A stretch of 64,000 nucleotides of DNA from Rhizobium sp. ZPR4 (GCF_040215725.1 NZ_CP157967.1:992001-1056000); one strand, 5' to 3'; positions 38,599-47,562 are shown, counted from the first letter of the stretch. Numbers and translations are program-made. Notes: a model not told the origin generated them from the letters alone.

Positions 38599-38616
38599 CA
38601 GATTGGAGTCGAGTCG

Positions 38617-39273
38617 ATGGTCGGTGCAAACGCTGCCGTTAAAATCCCCATGGAAATGCCTGTTGCGGAAAAGCGTGTGCGCAATCGTGCCGCAACCCAA
38701 CAGGCGATCCTGGACGCCGCCAAGAGGCTTTTGGCGGAGGAAGGATTCCAGAATTTCGGTATCAATGCGGTCGCCCGCGGCGCCGGCTGCGACAAGCAGC
38801 TGATCTACCGCTATTACGGCGGCCTCGATGGCCTCGTGGAAGCCATCGGCACCGATCTCGGCAGCTGGGTAACGGATCGCATCCCCGACGATACCGGCGG
38901 CATGTTCCTTTTGACCTATGGCGACCTGATGGAGCGGCTTTCGATGCTGTTTCTCGATGCCCTGCGCGCCGATCCGCTGATGCGCCGCATCGTCGCCTGG
39001 GAAGTCTCCGAAAGCAGTGAGCAAGTGCGCCGCCTGTCGGAAGCCCGCTCGAAGGCACTCGCCGGCTGGATCGAACGCATGCGCGGCTCGCTCGCGCCGC
39101 CCAAAGGTGTCGATACCCAAGCCGTCAATGCCATGATCTTTGCTGCCATTCAGCACATCGTCCTGGCCGCTGCCGTCAGCGACCAATGCGCGGGTCTCGC
39201 CCTGAAAAACGGGAAGGACTGGGAGAAGGCGGCAACGGCCTTGAAGCGGATCGTGCGCGGCGTCTATGGCTGA
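38617..39273 (+). CDS. TetR family transcriptional regulator
   Basis: This 218-residue regulator has a TetR DNA-binding domain at residues about 21-70 (ATQQAILDAAKRLLAEEGF, then INAVARGAGCDKQLIYRYYGG) and a C-terminal ligand domain of unknown specificity. A perfect palindrome sits right upstream. No obvious target gene is adjacent, so it may act on itself or at a distance. Confidence 0.9.
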   Translation: MVGANAAVKIPMEMPVAEKRVRNRAATQQAILDAAKRLLAEEGFQNFGINAVARGAGCDKQLIYRYYGGLDGLVEAIGTDLGSWVTDRIPDDTGGMFLLTYGDLMERLSMLFLDALRADPLMRRIVAWEVSESSEQVRRLSEARSKALAGWIERMRGSLAPPKGVDTQAVNAMIFAAIQHIVLAAAVSDQCAGLALKNGKDWEKAATALKRIVRGVYG

Positions 39274-39321
39274 TACCGGCCCCTGGCGAAGGATATCCAC
39301 AAGCCCGCTCCGCTGTTAACC

Positions 39322-39336
39322 TTAACAAATGGTTTA
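39322..39336 (+). promoter_or_regulatory. possible CtrA-type site
   Basis: TTAA-CAAATGG-TTTA differs by one base from the CtrA consensus TTAA-N7-TTAA. Further TTAAC elements surround it. It lies 67 bp upstream of the small membrane ORF at 39403. This is a suggestion only. Confidence 0.3.
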
Positions 39337-39402
39337 CATTGCGCCGCAGCGGTTAACTCGTCACTGTGAAAAGACGATTAGTTAACCATCAAGCGTGCAG
39401 CC

Positions 39403-39576
39403 ATGGGGTTCAGACCCGCAAAATTAGTGTTTCTCGTCGCAGCGATGCTGTTCTTCGCGGCGCTCGCACTAGATATCACGCTGCCGGCAATGGTGTTGAG
39501 CGCCATGGCTCTGTCGAACTGGCTCGTTCAGTCGGCTGGCACGACGCAGTATCCGCGTCGGAGAGGGACCGCATGA
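39403..39576 (+). CDS. 57-residue membrane protein coupled to a DUF6105 gene
   Basis: This ORF of 58 codons starts MGFRPAKLVFLVAAML and carries two hydrophobic stretches (LVFLVAAMLFFAALAL and LPAMVLSAMALSNWLV), then a basic tail. Its TGA overlaps the ATG of the following DUF6105 gene (ATGA), a strong sign of translational coupling. The ribosome site is weak. I do not recognise the family. Confidence 0.6.
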   Translation: MGFRPAKLVFLVAAMLFFAALALDITLPAMVLSAMALSNWLVQSAGTTQYPRRRGTA

Positions 39577-39905
39577 AGTGGTTGTTGATTTGCTGGGCAG
39601 GACCGGTCTCGTTTCTCGGGGCATGGTATTATCTGTCGTACTACGACATGAGCTTCGGCGTCTTCATGCTGACGCGGCAGGCACATGAGCTGGTGTTTGA
39701 CATATACGGCAAGATCCTCGGCATCCCGCCGGAAACGATCCCGCCGCTGGTGGCGCGCGCCATCGCTTTCGACAGCCTGCTGGTCTTCGCGATTTTCGGC
39801 TTCCGCCGGCGTGCTGCGATCATGGAATGGTGGCGCCGCCGTCAGGCGTCGAGATCGGGCAAGGTTGCTCTGCCAAGCGCCGATAGCCTGTCCAAGGCTC
39901 CCTGA
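39573..39905 (+). CDS. DUF6105 family membrane protein
   Basis: This 110-residue protein has one N-terminal helix ([19 protein letters not shown]), a middle segment with [18 protein letters not shown], and a second helix ([11 protein letters not shown]) with a basic tail. This pattern is that of a small rhizobial family (DUF6105) of unknown function. GGAGAGGG precedes the ATG. Its 3' end overlaps ruvX by 64 nt in convergent orientation. Confidence 0.75.
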   Translation: MKWLLICWAGPVSFLGAWYYLSYYDMSFGVFMLTRQAHELVFDIYGKILGIPPETIPPLVARAIAFDSLLVFAIFGFRRRAAIMEWWRRRQASRSGKVALPSADSLSKAP

Positions 39906-40336
39906 AGAATGAAGCTGGCCGCTGCCGAGTCGATGCGCTCGGCGCGCTTGGCCCGCGAGACGTCCATTTCCAGAAGCGCCCGCTCGGCCGCGACGGTCGA
40001 AAGCCGCTCGTCCCAGAAGACGAAGGGCAGGGCGGTCTTTTCCGACATGCTGCGCACGAAAGCGCGGGTTGCCTGCACACGCGGCCCGGCCGAGCCATCC
40101 ATGTTCATCGGGAGCCCTATGACGAAGGCCGCGACCTTTTCCTTCTCGGCAAAGGCGAGCAAGGTTTCGGCATCCTGAGTGAATTTCACGCGCTTGAGGA
40201 CCGGGCGCGGCGTGGCAAAGCGTCGCCCGAGATCGGACATCGCCAGCCCGATCGTCTTTGTGCCGAGATCGAGACCGGCGATCGGCTGACCGGGCAGGAG
40301 CATCACGGCTAGGTCTTCGATGGTCAGCGTCGTCAT
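39842..40336 (-). CDS. ruvX: Holliday junction resolvase-like RuvX (YqgF)
   Basis: This 164-residue RNase H-fold nuclease has the first Asp in [15 protein letters not shown], then [28 protein letters not shown] and [10 protein letters not shown], the complete YqgF set. The family is linked to pre-16S rRNA processing and recombination. The ATG at 40336 (MTTLTIED) is chosen over an unsupported longer frame. Confidence 0.94.
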   Translation of the reverse strand: MTTLTIEDLAVMLLPGQPIAGLDLGTKTIGLAMSDLGRRFATPRPVLKRVKFTQDAETLLAFAEKEKVAAFVIGLPMNMDGSAGPRVQATRAFVRSMSEKTALPFVFWDERLSTVAAERALLEMDVSRAKRAERIDSAAASFILQGALDRLSALGRATLPDLDA

Positions 40337-40408
40337 CGGGGTCTCGCTCTCGTCAAAACAAATTGAAGCCAAAACCGCTTTTCTTTGCTGCGGTTTGGGA
40401 TATTTCCT

Positions 40409-40496
40409 AGAGCATTTCCAGCAAAAGCGCACAGCGGTTTTGCGTCGGGAAATGCGGAAGAACAAATGGATAGAGCGTTTCCCCTGGAAATGCTCT
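40409..40496. repeat. Rhizobium-type palindromic intergenic repeat, 88 bp
   Basis: Terminal arms AGAGCATTTCCAG and CTGGAAATGCTCT are exact inverted repeats. The internal AGCGGTTTTGCG motif is shared with the element at 10.3 kb although the arms differ, so the two belong to related mosaic elements. It lies between divergent ruvX and the UPF0173 gene. Confidence 0.75.
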
Positions 40497-40541
40497 GGAC
40501 AGCAGCCTTCCATTTCAAATCAAGTCATAAGGAGAAATCCA

Positions 40542-41252
40542 ATGAAGATCACCTGGCTCGGCCATTCCGCCTTTCGTATCGAAACGGCGAAGGCAAAAAT
40601 ACTGATCGATCCTTTCTTCACCTACAATCCTTCCTTTGCCGCTGCCGGTCTCAACATCAAGGATGCTGCCGCCGGCGTGACCCATATCCTGCTGACCCAT
40701 GGCCATGCCGACCATGTCGGCGACGCGGTCCAGATCGCCAAGGACACCGGCGCGGTGGTTCTCGCCAACGCCGATCTGGCAGCCTGGCTCGGGACTAAAG
40801 GTGTCGAGAAGCTGGAAATGGGCAACACCGGCGGCACCGTCGGTCTCGGCGGCTTCTCGGCCACCTTCACCAATGCGCTGCATTCCTCCGCCCAGATCAC
40901 CGAGGACGGCGTTTCCCATGCGCTTGGCAATCCGAACGGCCTGATGCTGCATTTCGACGACGAGCCGACGCTGTTCCACATGGGCGATACGGATATTTTC
41001 TCGGACATGGCTCTCATCAACGAGCTGCATCAGCCCGATATCGGCATCGTGCCGATCGGCGACCGTTTCACCATGGGCGGTGCCGTGGCGGCACTTGCCT
41101 GCCAGCGCTTCTTCAACTTCAAGACCGCCATTCCCTGCCACTACGGCACTTTCCCGATCATCGACCAGACCCCGGAAAAGTTCATCGCCGGCATGGAGGG
41201 TTCCAAGACCGCGGTTGCTGCGCCGAAGGTGGGCGAGAGCGTTTCTGCCTGA
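40542..41252 (+). CDS. UPF0173 family metal-dependent hydrolase
   Basis: This 236-residue metallo-beta-lactamase fold protein has the metal site [12 protein letters not shown], a later [10 protein letters not shown] and the terminal CHYGTFP, the pattern of UPF0173. Its substrate is unknown. A clear AAGGAG ribosome site precedes the ATG at 40542. gatC follows after 87 nt. Confidence 0.93.
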   Translation: MKITWLGHSAFRIETAKAKILIDPFFTYNPSFAAAGLNIKDAAAGVTHILLTHGHADHVGDAVQIAKDTGAVVLANADLAAWLGTKGVEKLEMGNTGGTVGLGGFSATFTNALHSSAQITEDGVSHALGNPNGLMLHFDDEPTLFHMGDTDIFSDMALINELHQPDIGIVPIGDRFTMGGAVAALACQRFFNFKTAIPCHYGTFPIIDQTPEKFIAGMEGSKTAVAAPKVGESVSA

Positions 41253-41299
41253 CGATACCCGTTGCGTATAGCGGGCATGGCCTTTATAGCGTGAAGCAA

Positions 41300-41316
41300 A
41301 TCCACTTTTAGTGGAT
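41300..41316 (+). other. small hairpin in the gatC leader
   Basis: ATCCACT and AGTGGAT form a perfect 7-bp stem with a 3-nt loop, 24 nt before gatC. Its role is not known; no T run follows. Confidence 0.35.
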
Positions 41317-41339
41317 AATCTTGCTATCCGGAGAATGCC

Positions 41340-41627
41340 ATGTCCGTCGATCTCGCCACCGTCAAACGCGTCGCCCATCTTGCCCGTATCGCCGTCAATG
41401 AAGACGAAGCGCAGCGGATGATGGGCGAGCTGAACGGCATTCTGGGCTTCGTCGAGCAACTCTCCGAAGTGAATGTCGATGGCGTCGAAGCCATGACCTC
41501 GGTCACGCCGATGGCGATGAAGAAGCGCACCGACGAGGTCACGGACGGCAACAAGGCCGCCGACATCGTCGCCAATGCGCCGAATACCGATCAGAATTTC
41601 TTCCTGGTGCCTAAAGTCGTCGAATAA
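41340..41627 (+). CDS. gatC: Asp-tRNA(Asn)/Glu-tRNA(Gln) amidotransferase subunit C
   Basis: This 95-residue subunit stabilises the GatA-GatB pair that converts mischarged Glu-tRNA-Gln or Asp-tRNA-Asn. The [12 protein letters not shown] start, the central [11 protein letters not shown] and the terminal [10 protein letters not shown] are diagnostic. A CCGGAGAA ribosome site precedes it. gatA follows after 57 nt. Confidence 0.96.
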   Translation: MSVDLATVKRVAHLARIAVNEDEAQRMMGELNGILGFVEQLSEVNVDGVEAMTSVTPMAMKKRTDEVTDGNKAADIVANAPNTDQNFFLVPKVVE

Positions 41628-41684
41628 CGGTTCCTTCGAGCCTTTCCGACCCGTTGCCCAATTCCAGATCTGAAGCGAACCAAA

Positions 41685-43166
41685 ATGAGCGAACTGACCA
41701 GCCTGACCATTGCCGAAGCCCGCGACAAGCTGCGCGCCAAGCAGATTACCGCCACCGAACTGACCGAGGCCTATATCTCGGCGATCGATGCCGCCAACGG
41801 TCAAATCAATGCCTATATCGCCGTCACGCCCGACAAGGCGCGCGAGATGGCCAAGGCTTCTGATGCACGCCTTGCTGCCGGCAAGGCCGGTGCGCTCGAC
41901 GGCATTCCGCTCGGGATCAAGGATCTGTTCGGCACCGAAGGCATCCACACCCAGGCCTGCAGCCACATTCTCGACGGTTTCAAGCCGCGCTATGAATCGA
42001 CCGTCACGCAGAACCTCTGGAATGACGGCGCTGTCATGCTGGGCAAGCTCAACATGGACGAGTTCGCCATGGGCTCCTCCAACGAGAGCTCCTACTACGG
42101 CCCGGTCATCAACCCCTGGCGTGCCGAGGGTTCCAACCAGCAGCTCGTTCCGGGCGGCTCGTCCGGCGGTTCGGCCGCAGCCGTTGCCGCGCATCTCTGC
42201 GCCGGCGCGACAGCCACCGATACCGGCGGCTCCATCCGCCAGCCGGCCGCCTTCACCGGCACCGTCGGCATCAAGCCGACCTATGGCCGCTGCTCGCGCT
42301 GGGGTATCGTCGCCTTCGCCTCGTCGCTCGATCAGGCCGGGCCGATCGCCCGCGACGTGCGCGATGCCGCCATCCTCCTGAAGTCGATGGCAAGCGTCGA
42401 TGCCAAGGACACGACCTCGGTTGACCTGCCGGTGCCGGATTACGAAGCCTCGCTCGGCCAGTCGCTGAAGGGCATGAAGATCGGCATTCCGAACGAATAT
42501 CGCGTCGATGGCATGCCGGAAGAGATCGAGACGCTCTGGCAGCAGGGCATCGCCTGGCTGAAGGATGCCGGCGCCGAGATCGTCAATATCTCGCTCCCGC
42601 ACACGAAATATGCGCTGCCGGCCTATTACATCGTCGCCCCCGCCGAAGCCTCCTCGAACCTCGCCCGCTATGACGGCGTCCGCTACGGCCTGCGCGTCGA
42701 CGGCAAGGATATCGTCGACATGTACGAGAAGACGCGCGCTGCCGGCTTCGGCCAGGAAGTGAAGCGCCGCATCATGATCGGCACTTACGTTCTCTCGGCC
42801 GGTTACTACGATGCCTACTACCTGCGCGCCCAGAAGGTTCGCACGCTGATCAAGCGCGATTTCGAACTGGCCTTCAACGCCGGCGTCGACGCGATCCTGA
42901 CGCCTGCCACGCCGTCCTCGGCCTTCGGCATTGCCGACGAGGACCTCGCTTCCGATCCGGTAAAGATGTACCTGAACGACATCTTCACGGTGACGGTCAA
43001 CATGGCCGGCCTGCCCGGCATCGCCGTCCCCGCCGGCCTCGACCCGAAGGGCCTGCCGCTCGGCCTGCAGCTCATCGGCAAGCCGTTCGAAGAGGAAACC
43101 CTCTTCAAGACCGCCCACGTCATCGAACAGGCCGCCGGCAAGTTCACACCGGCGAAGTGGTGGTAA
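41685..43166 (+). CDS. gatA: Asp-tRNA(Asn)/Glu-tRNA(Gln) amidotransferase subunit A
   Basis: This 493-residue amidase-signature enzyme releases ammonia from glutamine for GatB. The Ser-cisSer-Lys triad is visible: Lys in GIKDLF, and the serines in the Gly/Ser-rich [12 protein letters not shown] and [13 protein letters not shown]. The length is normal. A hairpin follows the stop. The gatB partner lies 5.3 kb downstream, beyond an accessory-looking stretch. Confidence 0.97.
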   Translation: MSELTSLTIAEARDKLRAKQITATELTEAYISAIDAANGQINAYIAVTPDKAREMAKASDARLAAGKAGALDGIPLGIKDLFGTEGIHTQACSHILDGFKPRYESTVTQNLWNDGAVMLGKLNMDEFAMGSSNESSYYGPVINPWRAEGSNQQLVPGGSSGGSAAAVAAHLCAGATATDTGGSIRQPAAFTGTVGIKPTYGRCSRWGIVAFASSLDQAGPIARDVRDAAILLKSMASVDAKDTTSVDLPVPDYEASLGQSLKGMKIGIPNEYRVDGMPEEIETLWQQGIAWLKDAGAEIVNISLPHTKYALPAYYIVAPAEASSNLARYDGVRYGLRVDGKDIVDMYEKTRAAGFGQEVKRRIMIGTYVLSAGYYDAYYLRAQKVRTLIKRDFELAFNAGVDAILTPATPSSAFGIADEDLASDPVKMYLNDIFTVTVNMAGLPGIAVPAGLDPKGLPLGLQLIGKPFEEETLFKTAHVIEQAAGKFTPAKWW

Positions 43167-43184
43167 ACACCGTCTCTTTCTGAT

Positions 43185-43208
43185 CGCGCCGAGCAAGCAA
43201 TCGGCGCG
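43185..43208 (+). terminator. hairpin after gatA
   Basis: CGCGCCGA and TCGGCGCG form a perfect 8-bp stem 18 nt after the gatA stop, followed by GTTATT. It is a weak intrinsic terminator at best. In the remaining gap to 43441 I see no gene. Confidence 0.5.
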
Positions 43209-43441
43209 GTTATTCCTGAGTAAATCGCACATCAATAAGTCGTGTTATAATTGCAACAACACGTCAGCATACGTGTGTCGATACATTTCCCCACCTTGAA
43301 GCGATTCTAAACTGGAGCTATACGCGCCTTCCCGGTCGTCGTGCCGATGCGAGCGTTGATGGTTGGAGTTCCAAAGCTCCTCCCGTGCAGGCGGTTTGCC
43401 GTTCTGTATACGAATGCCGTGTCGGGAGACGGGAAGGCTTT

Positions 43442-43517
43442 TGGAGTATAGCTCAGTTAGGTAGAGCGCCGGACGTTCGTCCGGAGGTCGTGGGTTCGAA
43501 TCCCGCTGCACCGGCCA
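43442..43517 (+). pseudogene. tRNA-like sequence with a defective anticodon loop
   Basis: The cloverleaf is largely present: D arm GCTC/GAGC, T arm with GGTTCGAATCC, and a genomic CCA end. The anticodon stem CCGGA/TCCGG encloses only six bases (CGTTCG) and lacks the usual U33, so no anticodon can be assigned. The acceptor stem has one A-A mismatch and two G-T pairs. It is probably a decayed tRNA gene. Confidence 0.5.
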
Positions 43518-43590
43518 AATGGATAGCTCAGCTAGGTAGAGCATCAGATTCCTAATCTGATTGTCGAAGGTTCGAATCCTTTTCCAACCG
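43517..43590 (+). tRNA. tRNA-Arg(CCT)-like gene, possibly defective
   Basis: The D arm, the anticodon arm (TCAGA-TTCCTAA-TCTGA, anticodon CCT at 43551-43553) and the T arm (GAAGG/CCTTT with TTCGAAT) are sound. The acceptor stem pairs at only four of seven positions because the first three bases do not match. The following bases read CCG rather than CCA. Its first base is shared with the last base of the preceding tRNA-like sequence. A deletion or recombination joining two tRNA genes is likely. Confidence 0.5.
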
Positions 43591-43927
43591 CCGGTCGAAA
43601 GGCCGGCACCAGCCCGCGAAGCTGTTTACCAATGACGGTCCGGGGACCGGAATGCGCAAGTTCGGATATCCGTGCGATCTCAAGGGATTGCCTGGATGGA
43701 AAGACGAGCGCCGGGATTATGGGCTCGATTGGCGTTGAAGATTTCGCCGTGCCCCGACCAGCGAGGAGGAAGCCCTCCAAAGCCGTCGGGATACTGCGCA
43801 ACCCGCTGTTCGCAAATCCGCCCGTCGTCGCCGCCACCGGTCTCCGGATCTCGATGATCGGCACATGAAACGAAACACGAAAGGAACATCGGTCTATGAC
43901 GTAGCGCATGCCGAAGGAGTAAGAACA

Positions 43928-45073
43928 ATGATGATATTTCTCGATAAGATCTTGGGGCGCAAGCGCGTCCTCGCAAAGGAAAACGAACGCTTGGTCGCCC
44001 TGCACAAGGGGATGATCCTCGGCATTTTCGGACCGGGTCAGCAGGTATTGCCGAACCGACGCAATAGCTTGGATGTTTTCCGCTACGATCTGGCCAACCC
44101 GGTTTTCATATCGGTCTACGAGAAGGCGTTGTTCGAAAAGCTCCCGGAAGTTGCCGAACATCATCTGACCGTGTTTCGTACCGATGTCGGCGAGGTCGCC
44201 GTCATCGAGCGAGATGGCGCAATCTATGCCACGCTTGGTCCGAGCCAGAAGCTGGTCGTGTGGACGGAATCCGGCCCGTGGAAGGAAACGCGCGTCGATA
44301 CCGCAGACGAGCTTTCCGTCGACCGGGTCCTTGCACGTCGTCTTGGGCTGGCACGGAAGCACGATTTCGTGGCGAGCTACGCCGTGCTCGAAGGGCAGGT
44401 GGGTCTGCTGTTCGTCGATGGTATCTACCTGCGGACGCTCGATCCGGGCATGCATACCTTCTGGAATGTCGGCAAGGCTCTGCAGGTCAAGATCGTCGAC
44501 CTCAAGCGTCAGTCGCTTGATGTTGCCGGACAGGAGCTCTTGACCAAGGATCGCGTGACGATCCGCGTCAACATCTCCGCGGATTATCGCGTGGTCGATC
44601 CGGTCAAGGCCGTGGGCTCCGTCAAGGATTTCGCGGATGCGCTCTATCGTGCTTTGCAACTGGCTTTCCGCCGCACGCTTGGCACGATGACGCTGGACCA
44701 GATCCTGGAGCGCCGCGTTTCCATCAATGCCGAAGCCGCCGAAAAGGTGCGCGAGGATATGATGGCGATCGGCGTGGAGATCTCGGATATCGAACTGAAG
44801 GATGTGATCCTCCCGGGCGATATGCGTGAGATCCTGAACCAGGTAGTCGCCGCCGAAAAGCAGGCCGAAGCCAACGTCATCCGCCGCCGTGAGGAAACGA
44901 ACGCCACTCGTTCGTTGCTCAACACGGCGAAGGTGATGGCGGAGCACCCGGTCATGCTGCGTCTGAAGGAGCTCGAAGCTCTGGAATCGATCGCCGGCAA
45001 GGTGGATAACCTGACGATCCACAACGGCACGAGCGGGTTGATGAACGATCTCGTCAAGCTTCGCGACATCTAA
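43928..45073 (+). CDS. slipin (SPFH/band 7) family protein
   Basis: This 381-residue protein has an SPFH/band 7 domain of the slipin type in its C-terminal half: VDLKRQSLDVAGQELLTKD, then YRVVDPVKA, and the terminal AAEKQAEANVIRRREETNATRSLLNTA coiled segment. The N-terminal half is less conserved. It probably forms membrane-associated oligomers. The ATG at 43928 has AAGGAGTAAG in front; the frame is open from 43865. The 337 nt before it hold no gene I can support. A terminator follows. Confidence 0.88.
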   Translation: MMIFLDKILGRKRVLAKENERLVALHKGMILGIFGPGQQVLPNRRNSLDVFRYDLANPVFISVYEKALFEKLPEVAEHHLTVFRTDVGEVAVIERDGAIYATLGPSQKLVVWTESGPWKETRVDTADELSVDRVLARRLGLARKHDFVASYAVLEGQVGLLFVDGIYLRTLDPGMHTFWNVGKALQVKIVDLKRQSLDVAGQELLTKDRVTIRVNISADYRVVDPVKAVGSVKDFADALYRALQLAFRRTLGTMTLDQILERRVSINAEAAEKVREDMMAIGVEISDIELKDVILPGDMREILNQVVAAEKQAEANVIRRREETNATRSLLNTAKVMAEHPVMLRLKELEALESIAGKVDNLTIHNGTSGLMNDLVKLRDI

Positions 45074-45087
45074 TGTCACTGACAGGA

Positions 45088-45120
45088 AGGGCCGTCCGGA
45101 AATCCGGGCGGCCCTTTTTT
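45088..45120 (+). terminator. intrinsic terminator after the slipin gene
   Basis: A 12-bp stem (AGGGCCGTCCGG with CCGGGCGGCCCT, one G-T pair) has an AAAT loop and six terminal T residues, 14 nt after the stop. Confidence 0.88.
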
Positions 45121-45230
45121 ACGTGCCAATATTCCGCCCTGCCGCCATCACATTTTGGACCGAAATACGATCATAAATTGCAGCGGACCGCTTGGTCTCG
45201 TCCTCTGCAACCGAATCGGAAGGTCTCTTC

Positions 45231-47231
45231 ATGCTCAAGCAAGTCACGGCGATCCTGCTCCTCAGCGTGTCATCTCCAGCGATTGCGCTGGCGGCCGACA
45301 ATGGGGCCATTCGATCCATTACCTTGTCCTCGGGCGGTCTGGCCCAGGTGTCTCGATCGGCCGATATCAGTAGCGACGGCGTGATCCGGATCGAGGTTCC
45401 TCTTGATCAGGTCGATGACATTCTGAAGAGCCTGGTGGTCAACGGATCTGCAGGCTCTGTGGCCGGCATGTCGCTGGCGGGGCCGCGGCCGTTGCAGGAA
45501 ACCTTCAAGGGCCTGCCATTCAGTCTGGAAGCGCTCTCGTCCGTACCGTCGCTTCTGACGTCGCTGCAGGGTGGCAAGGTGGCGGTCACCAGCGGCGGCA
45601 AGACCGTTGAGGGAAATATTCTTGGTATCGAGACGAGGAAGGTCGACGAGAAGACAACGGTGCCCTTGCTCACCGTTATCGACAAGGATGGCGCGGTGGA
45701 GACGCTGGCGCTCGGCGAGGATGCGTCCGTCCGGCTTGACGATCCCGACATGCGGGCAAAGCTCGCCAGGGCGGCGGCGGCCATTGCCCGTGGCAAGAAT
45801 GATCGCACCCGTGCCATCGATATCAAGGTGAACGGCGTGAAGAACAGCGGCGATATCGGCCTGACTTATGTCGTCCCGTCTCCGATCTGGAAAACCGCCT
45901 ACAAGGTCGTCATCGAGGGAAATGACAAGGCGCGTCTGCAGGCATGGACGGTGCTGGAAAATGCCAGCGGCGAGGACTGGAAGGGCATCAAGCTGACGCT
46001 GACCTCGGCCGAGCCGGTGACGCTGAAGCAGGGTCTGCACCAGCTCTACTGGCGCGAGCGGCAGGAGGTGCCGGTCAACACGGCATCGAACAATGTCCCC
46101 GATCCCGATAGCGGCGATCTGTCCAACCGGCAGCGCCTGCCGGCAAATGTCGAGGAACGGGCGGCACCGGCGCCTGCGAAAGCCATGATGGGCGGCGTCA
46201 GCCGAAAGGCGGCAGGCACGGCTGACGAGCTGGAAAGGCCCGCGGCGCCCATGCAAGTGGCTGCGGCCGATCCCGCCACGGCCGCCGAAAGCGATATCTC
46301 TGCCACTTTTGAGCTCCCCGGCGCCTACGATCTCGCAAATGGCGACACGCTATCCGTGCCGATCATGGATGCGGATGTGGAAGCCGGCATGGTGGATATG
46401 TATCGGGCGGGCAGTGCTTATCGTAATCCCATCGCCGCCGTGATGCTCAAGAACACCACAGGGGTCAGCATGCCCGCTGGAATTCTCACGCTGTATGATA
46501 GCAAGACCGGCTATATCGGCGATTCCCAGCTCTCGGCACTGCCAAAGGACGACACGCGCCTCGCCAGTTTCGCCACCGATCGCAAGGTGTCGATCAGCGA
46601 GCAACAGACCCCGACGGAGGAGATTGCCTCTTTGAAGGTTTCCGATGGCGTGATGAATGCCGTCGTTAGATATCGCCAGACGACGACATACACCGTGTCA
46701 GGCGCGCTCGATGGCGAGCGGACTGTCATCGTCGAGCATCCGATCAGGGATGGCTGGTCGTTCTCGTCGGCTGAAAGCTTCGGCAAGACGGCAACGCATC
46801 AGCGGCTCAAGGTCGTTGTGCCTGCCGGCACCGAGAAGACGCTGACAGCGATCGACGAGCAGCTTCAGAGCAACAGCTACGCGCTGGTCGATACTGACCC
46901 GGACATGCTGCTTGGATGGTCGGCCTCGACCCAAGACAAGGCGTTGACGGACAAGCTTGCAAACCTGGCGGACGCGCGCAAAAGACAGGCCGCCGTCCAG
47001 AACGATCTGGAGAGCCTCGACGGCGAAATAGAGAAAACTACCGGCGAACAGGAACGGATAAGACAGAATCTCGGTGCAGTACCTGATAATAGCGATCTGA
47101 AGAAACGCTATTTGAAGGCTCTGTCAGACAGCGAGGATCAAATCACTGCGATGAACGAAAGGCGCGCTACGGTGCAGGCAGAAAGCGATCGTCGTGGCGA
47201 TGAGGTGGCGGAGATCATCAGGACATTCTGA
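45231..47231 (+). CDS. DUF4139 domain protein, exported
   Basis: This 666-residue protein has a signal peptide (LKQVTAILLLSVSSPAIALA), an N-terminal domain, and a DUF4139 region beginning near SGDIGLTYVVPSPIWKTAYKVV. A C-terminal coiled coil (about 580-660) is rich in Glu, Gln and Arg. DUF4139 proteins are mostly uncharacterised; some are called mucoidy inhibitors. The ATG at 45231 has GGAAGG upstream. It is flanked by terminators on both sides, so it is a single-gene unit. Confidence 0.85.
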   Translation: MLKQVTAILLLSVSSPAIALAADNGAIRSITLSSGGLAQVSRSADISSDGVIRIEVPLDQVDDILKSLVVNGSAGSVAGMSLAGPRPLQETFKGLPFSLEALSSVPSLLTSLQGGKVAVTSGGKTVEGNILGIETRKVDEKTTVPLLTVIDKDGAVETLALGEDASVRLDDPDMRAKLARAAAAIARGKNDRTRAIDIKVNGVKNSGDIGLTYVVPSPIWKTAYKVVIEGNDKARLQAWTVLENASGEDWKGIKLTLTSAEPVTLKQGLHQLYWRERQEVPVNTASNNVPDPDSGDLSNRQRLPANVEERAAPAPAKAMMGGVSRKAAGTADELERPAAPMQVAAADPATAAESDISATFELPGAYDLANGDTLSVPIMDADVEAGMVDMYRAGSAYRNPIAAVMLKNTTGVSMPAGILTLYDSKTGYIGDSQLSALPKDDTRLASFATDRKVSISEQQTPTEEIASLKVSDGVMNAVVRYRQTTTYTVSGALDGERTVIVEHPIRDGWSFSSAESFGKTATHQRLKVVVPAGTEKTLTAIDEQLQSNSYALVDTDPDMLLGWSASTQDKALTDKLANLADARKRQAAVQNDLESLDGEIEKTTGEQERIRQNLGAVPDNSDLKKRYLKALSDSEDQITAMNERRATVQAESDRRGDEVAEIIRTF

Positions 47232-47268
47232 TTGCCCGGCAATTTCTCATGCCAACGGCACGAAAAGC

Positions 47269-47303
47269 AGAGGGCCGTCCGGTCGGGCGGCCCTCTACTT
47301 TTT
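47269..47303. terminator. bidirectional hairpin between the DUF4139 gene and yjhX
   Basis: AGAGGGCCG/CGGCCCTCT arms enclose a further GC-rich pairing and are followed by ACTTTTT on the plus strand. It lies between converging genes and can end both transcripts. Confidence 0.75.
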
Positions 47304-47562
47304 CTATCTATTATCCAGCTGCGCCCTCACCAGCTGCAATCCCTTTTCGCTAATGCGATAGGGTTGGCCGTCGATGGATTTGATGGCCTTGAGGCGCTTC
47401 AGCCGCCGGAAGAGGTCGATGCCGAAATCGGGATAGACCCAGCCGTCACGCGTGAAGCAGCAGGCGGTTTCGGCCTTCTTGTTTTTGCTGCGTTCGATTT
47501 CGATGCGGCCGCCCCTGGGCGAGCAGGTGCAGGATGCGCTGTTCTGCGCGGGAAATGTCCAT
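47304..47562 (-). pseudogene. yjhX: YjhX-family toxin gene with a one-base frameshift
   Basis: The protein begins MDISRAEQRILHLLAQG. After an extra base in the C4 run (plus strand 47512-47515) it continues in another frame as GRIEIERSKNKK, CCFTRDGWVYPDFGIDLFRRLKRL and PYRISEKGLQLVRAQLDNR to a TAG at 47304. Removing one C would restore an 85-residue YjhX (UPF0386) protein. That family is classed as a putative toxin. The defect is either a true mutation in a homopolymer or a sequencing error. Confidence 0.75.

Noticed and set aside
40515..43235. A 906-codon open frame on the minus strand
   Set aside because: It lies entirely opposite the UPF0173, gatC and gatA genes. The peptide is rich in Arg, Asp, Gly and His, typical of the antisense frame of GC-rich genes.
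43632..43868. Possible 78-residue ORF before the slipin gene
   Set aside because: No ribosome site, no recognisable motif, and it spans the expected promoter region.
43544..45079. A 511-codon minus-strand frame opposite the slipin gene
   Set aside because: Its C-terminal part is an antisense reading of the tRNA-like sequence and the rest is antisense to the slipin gene.
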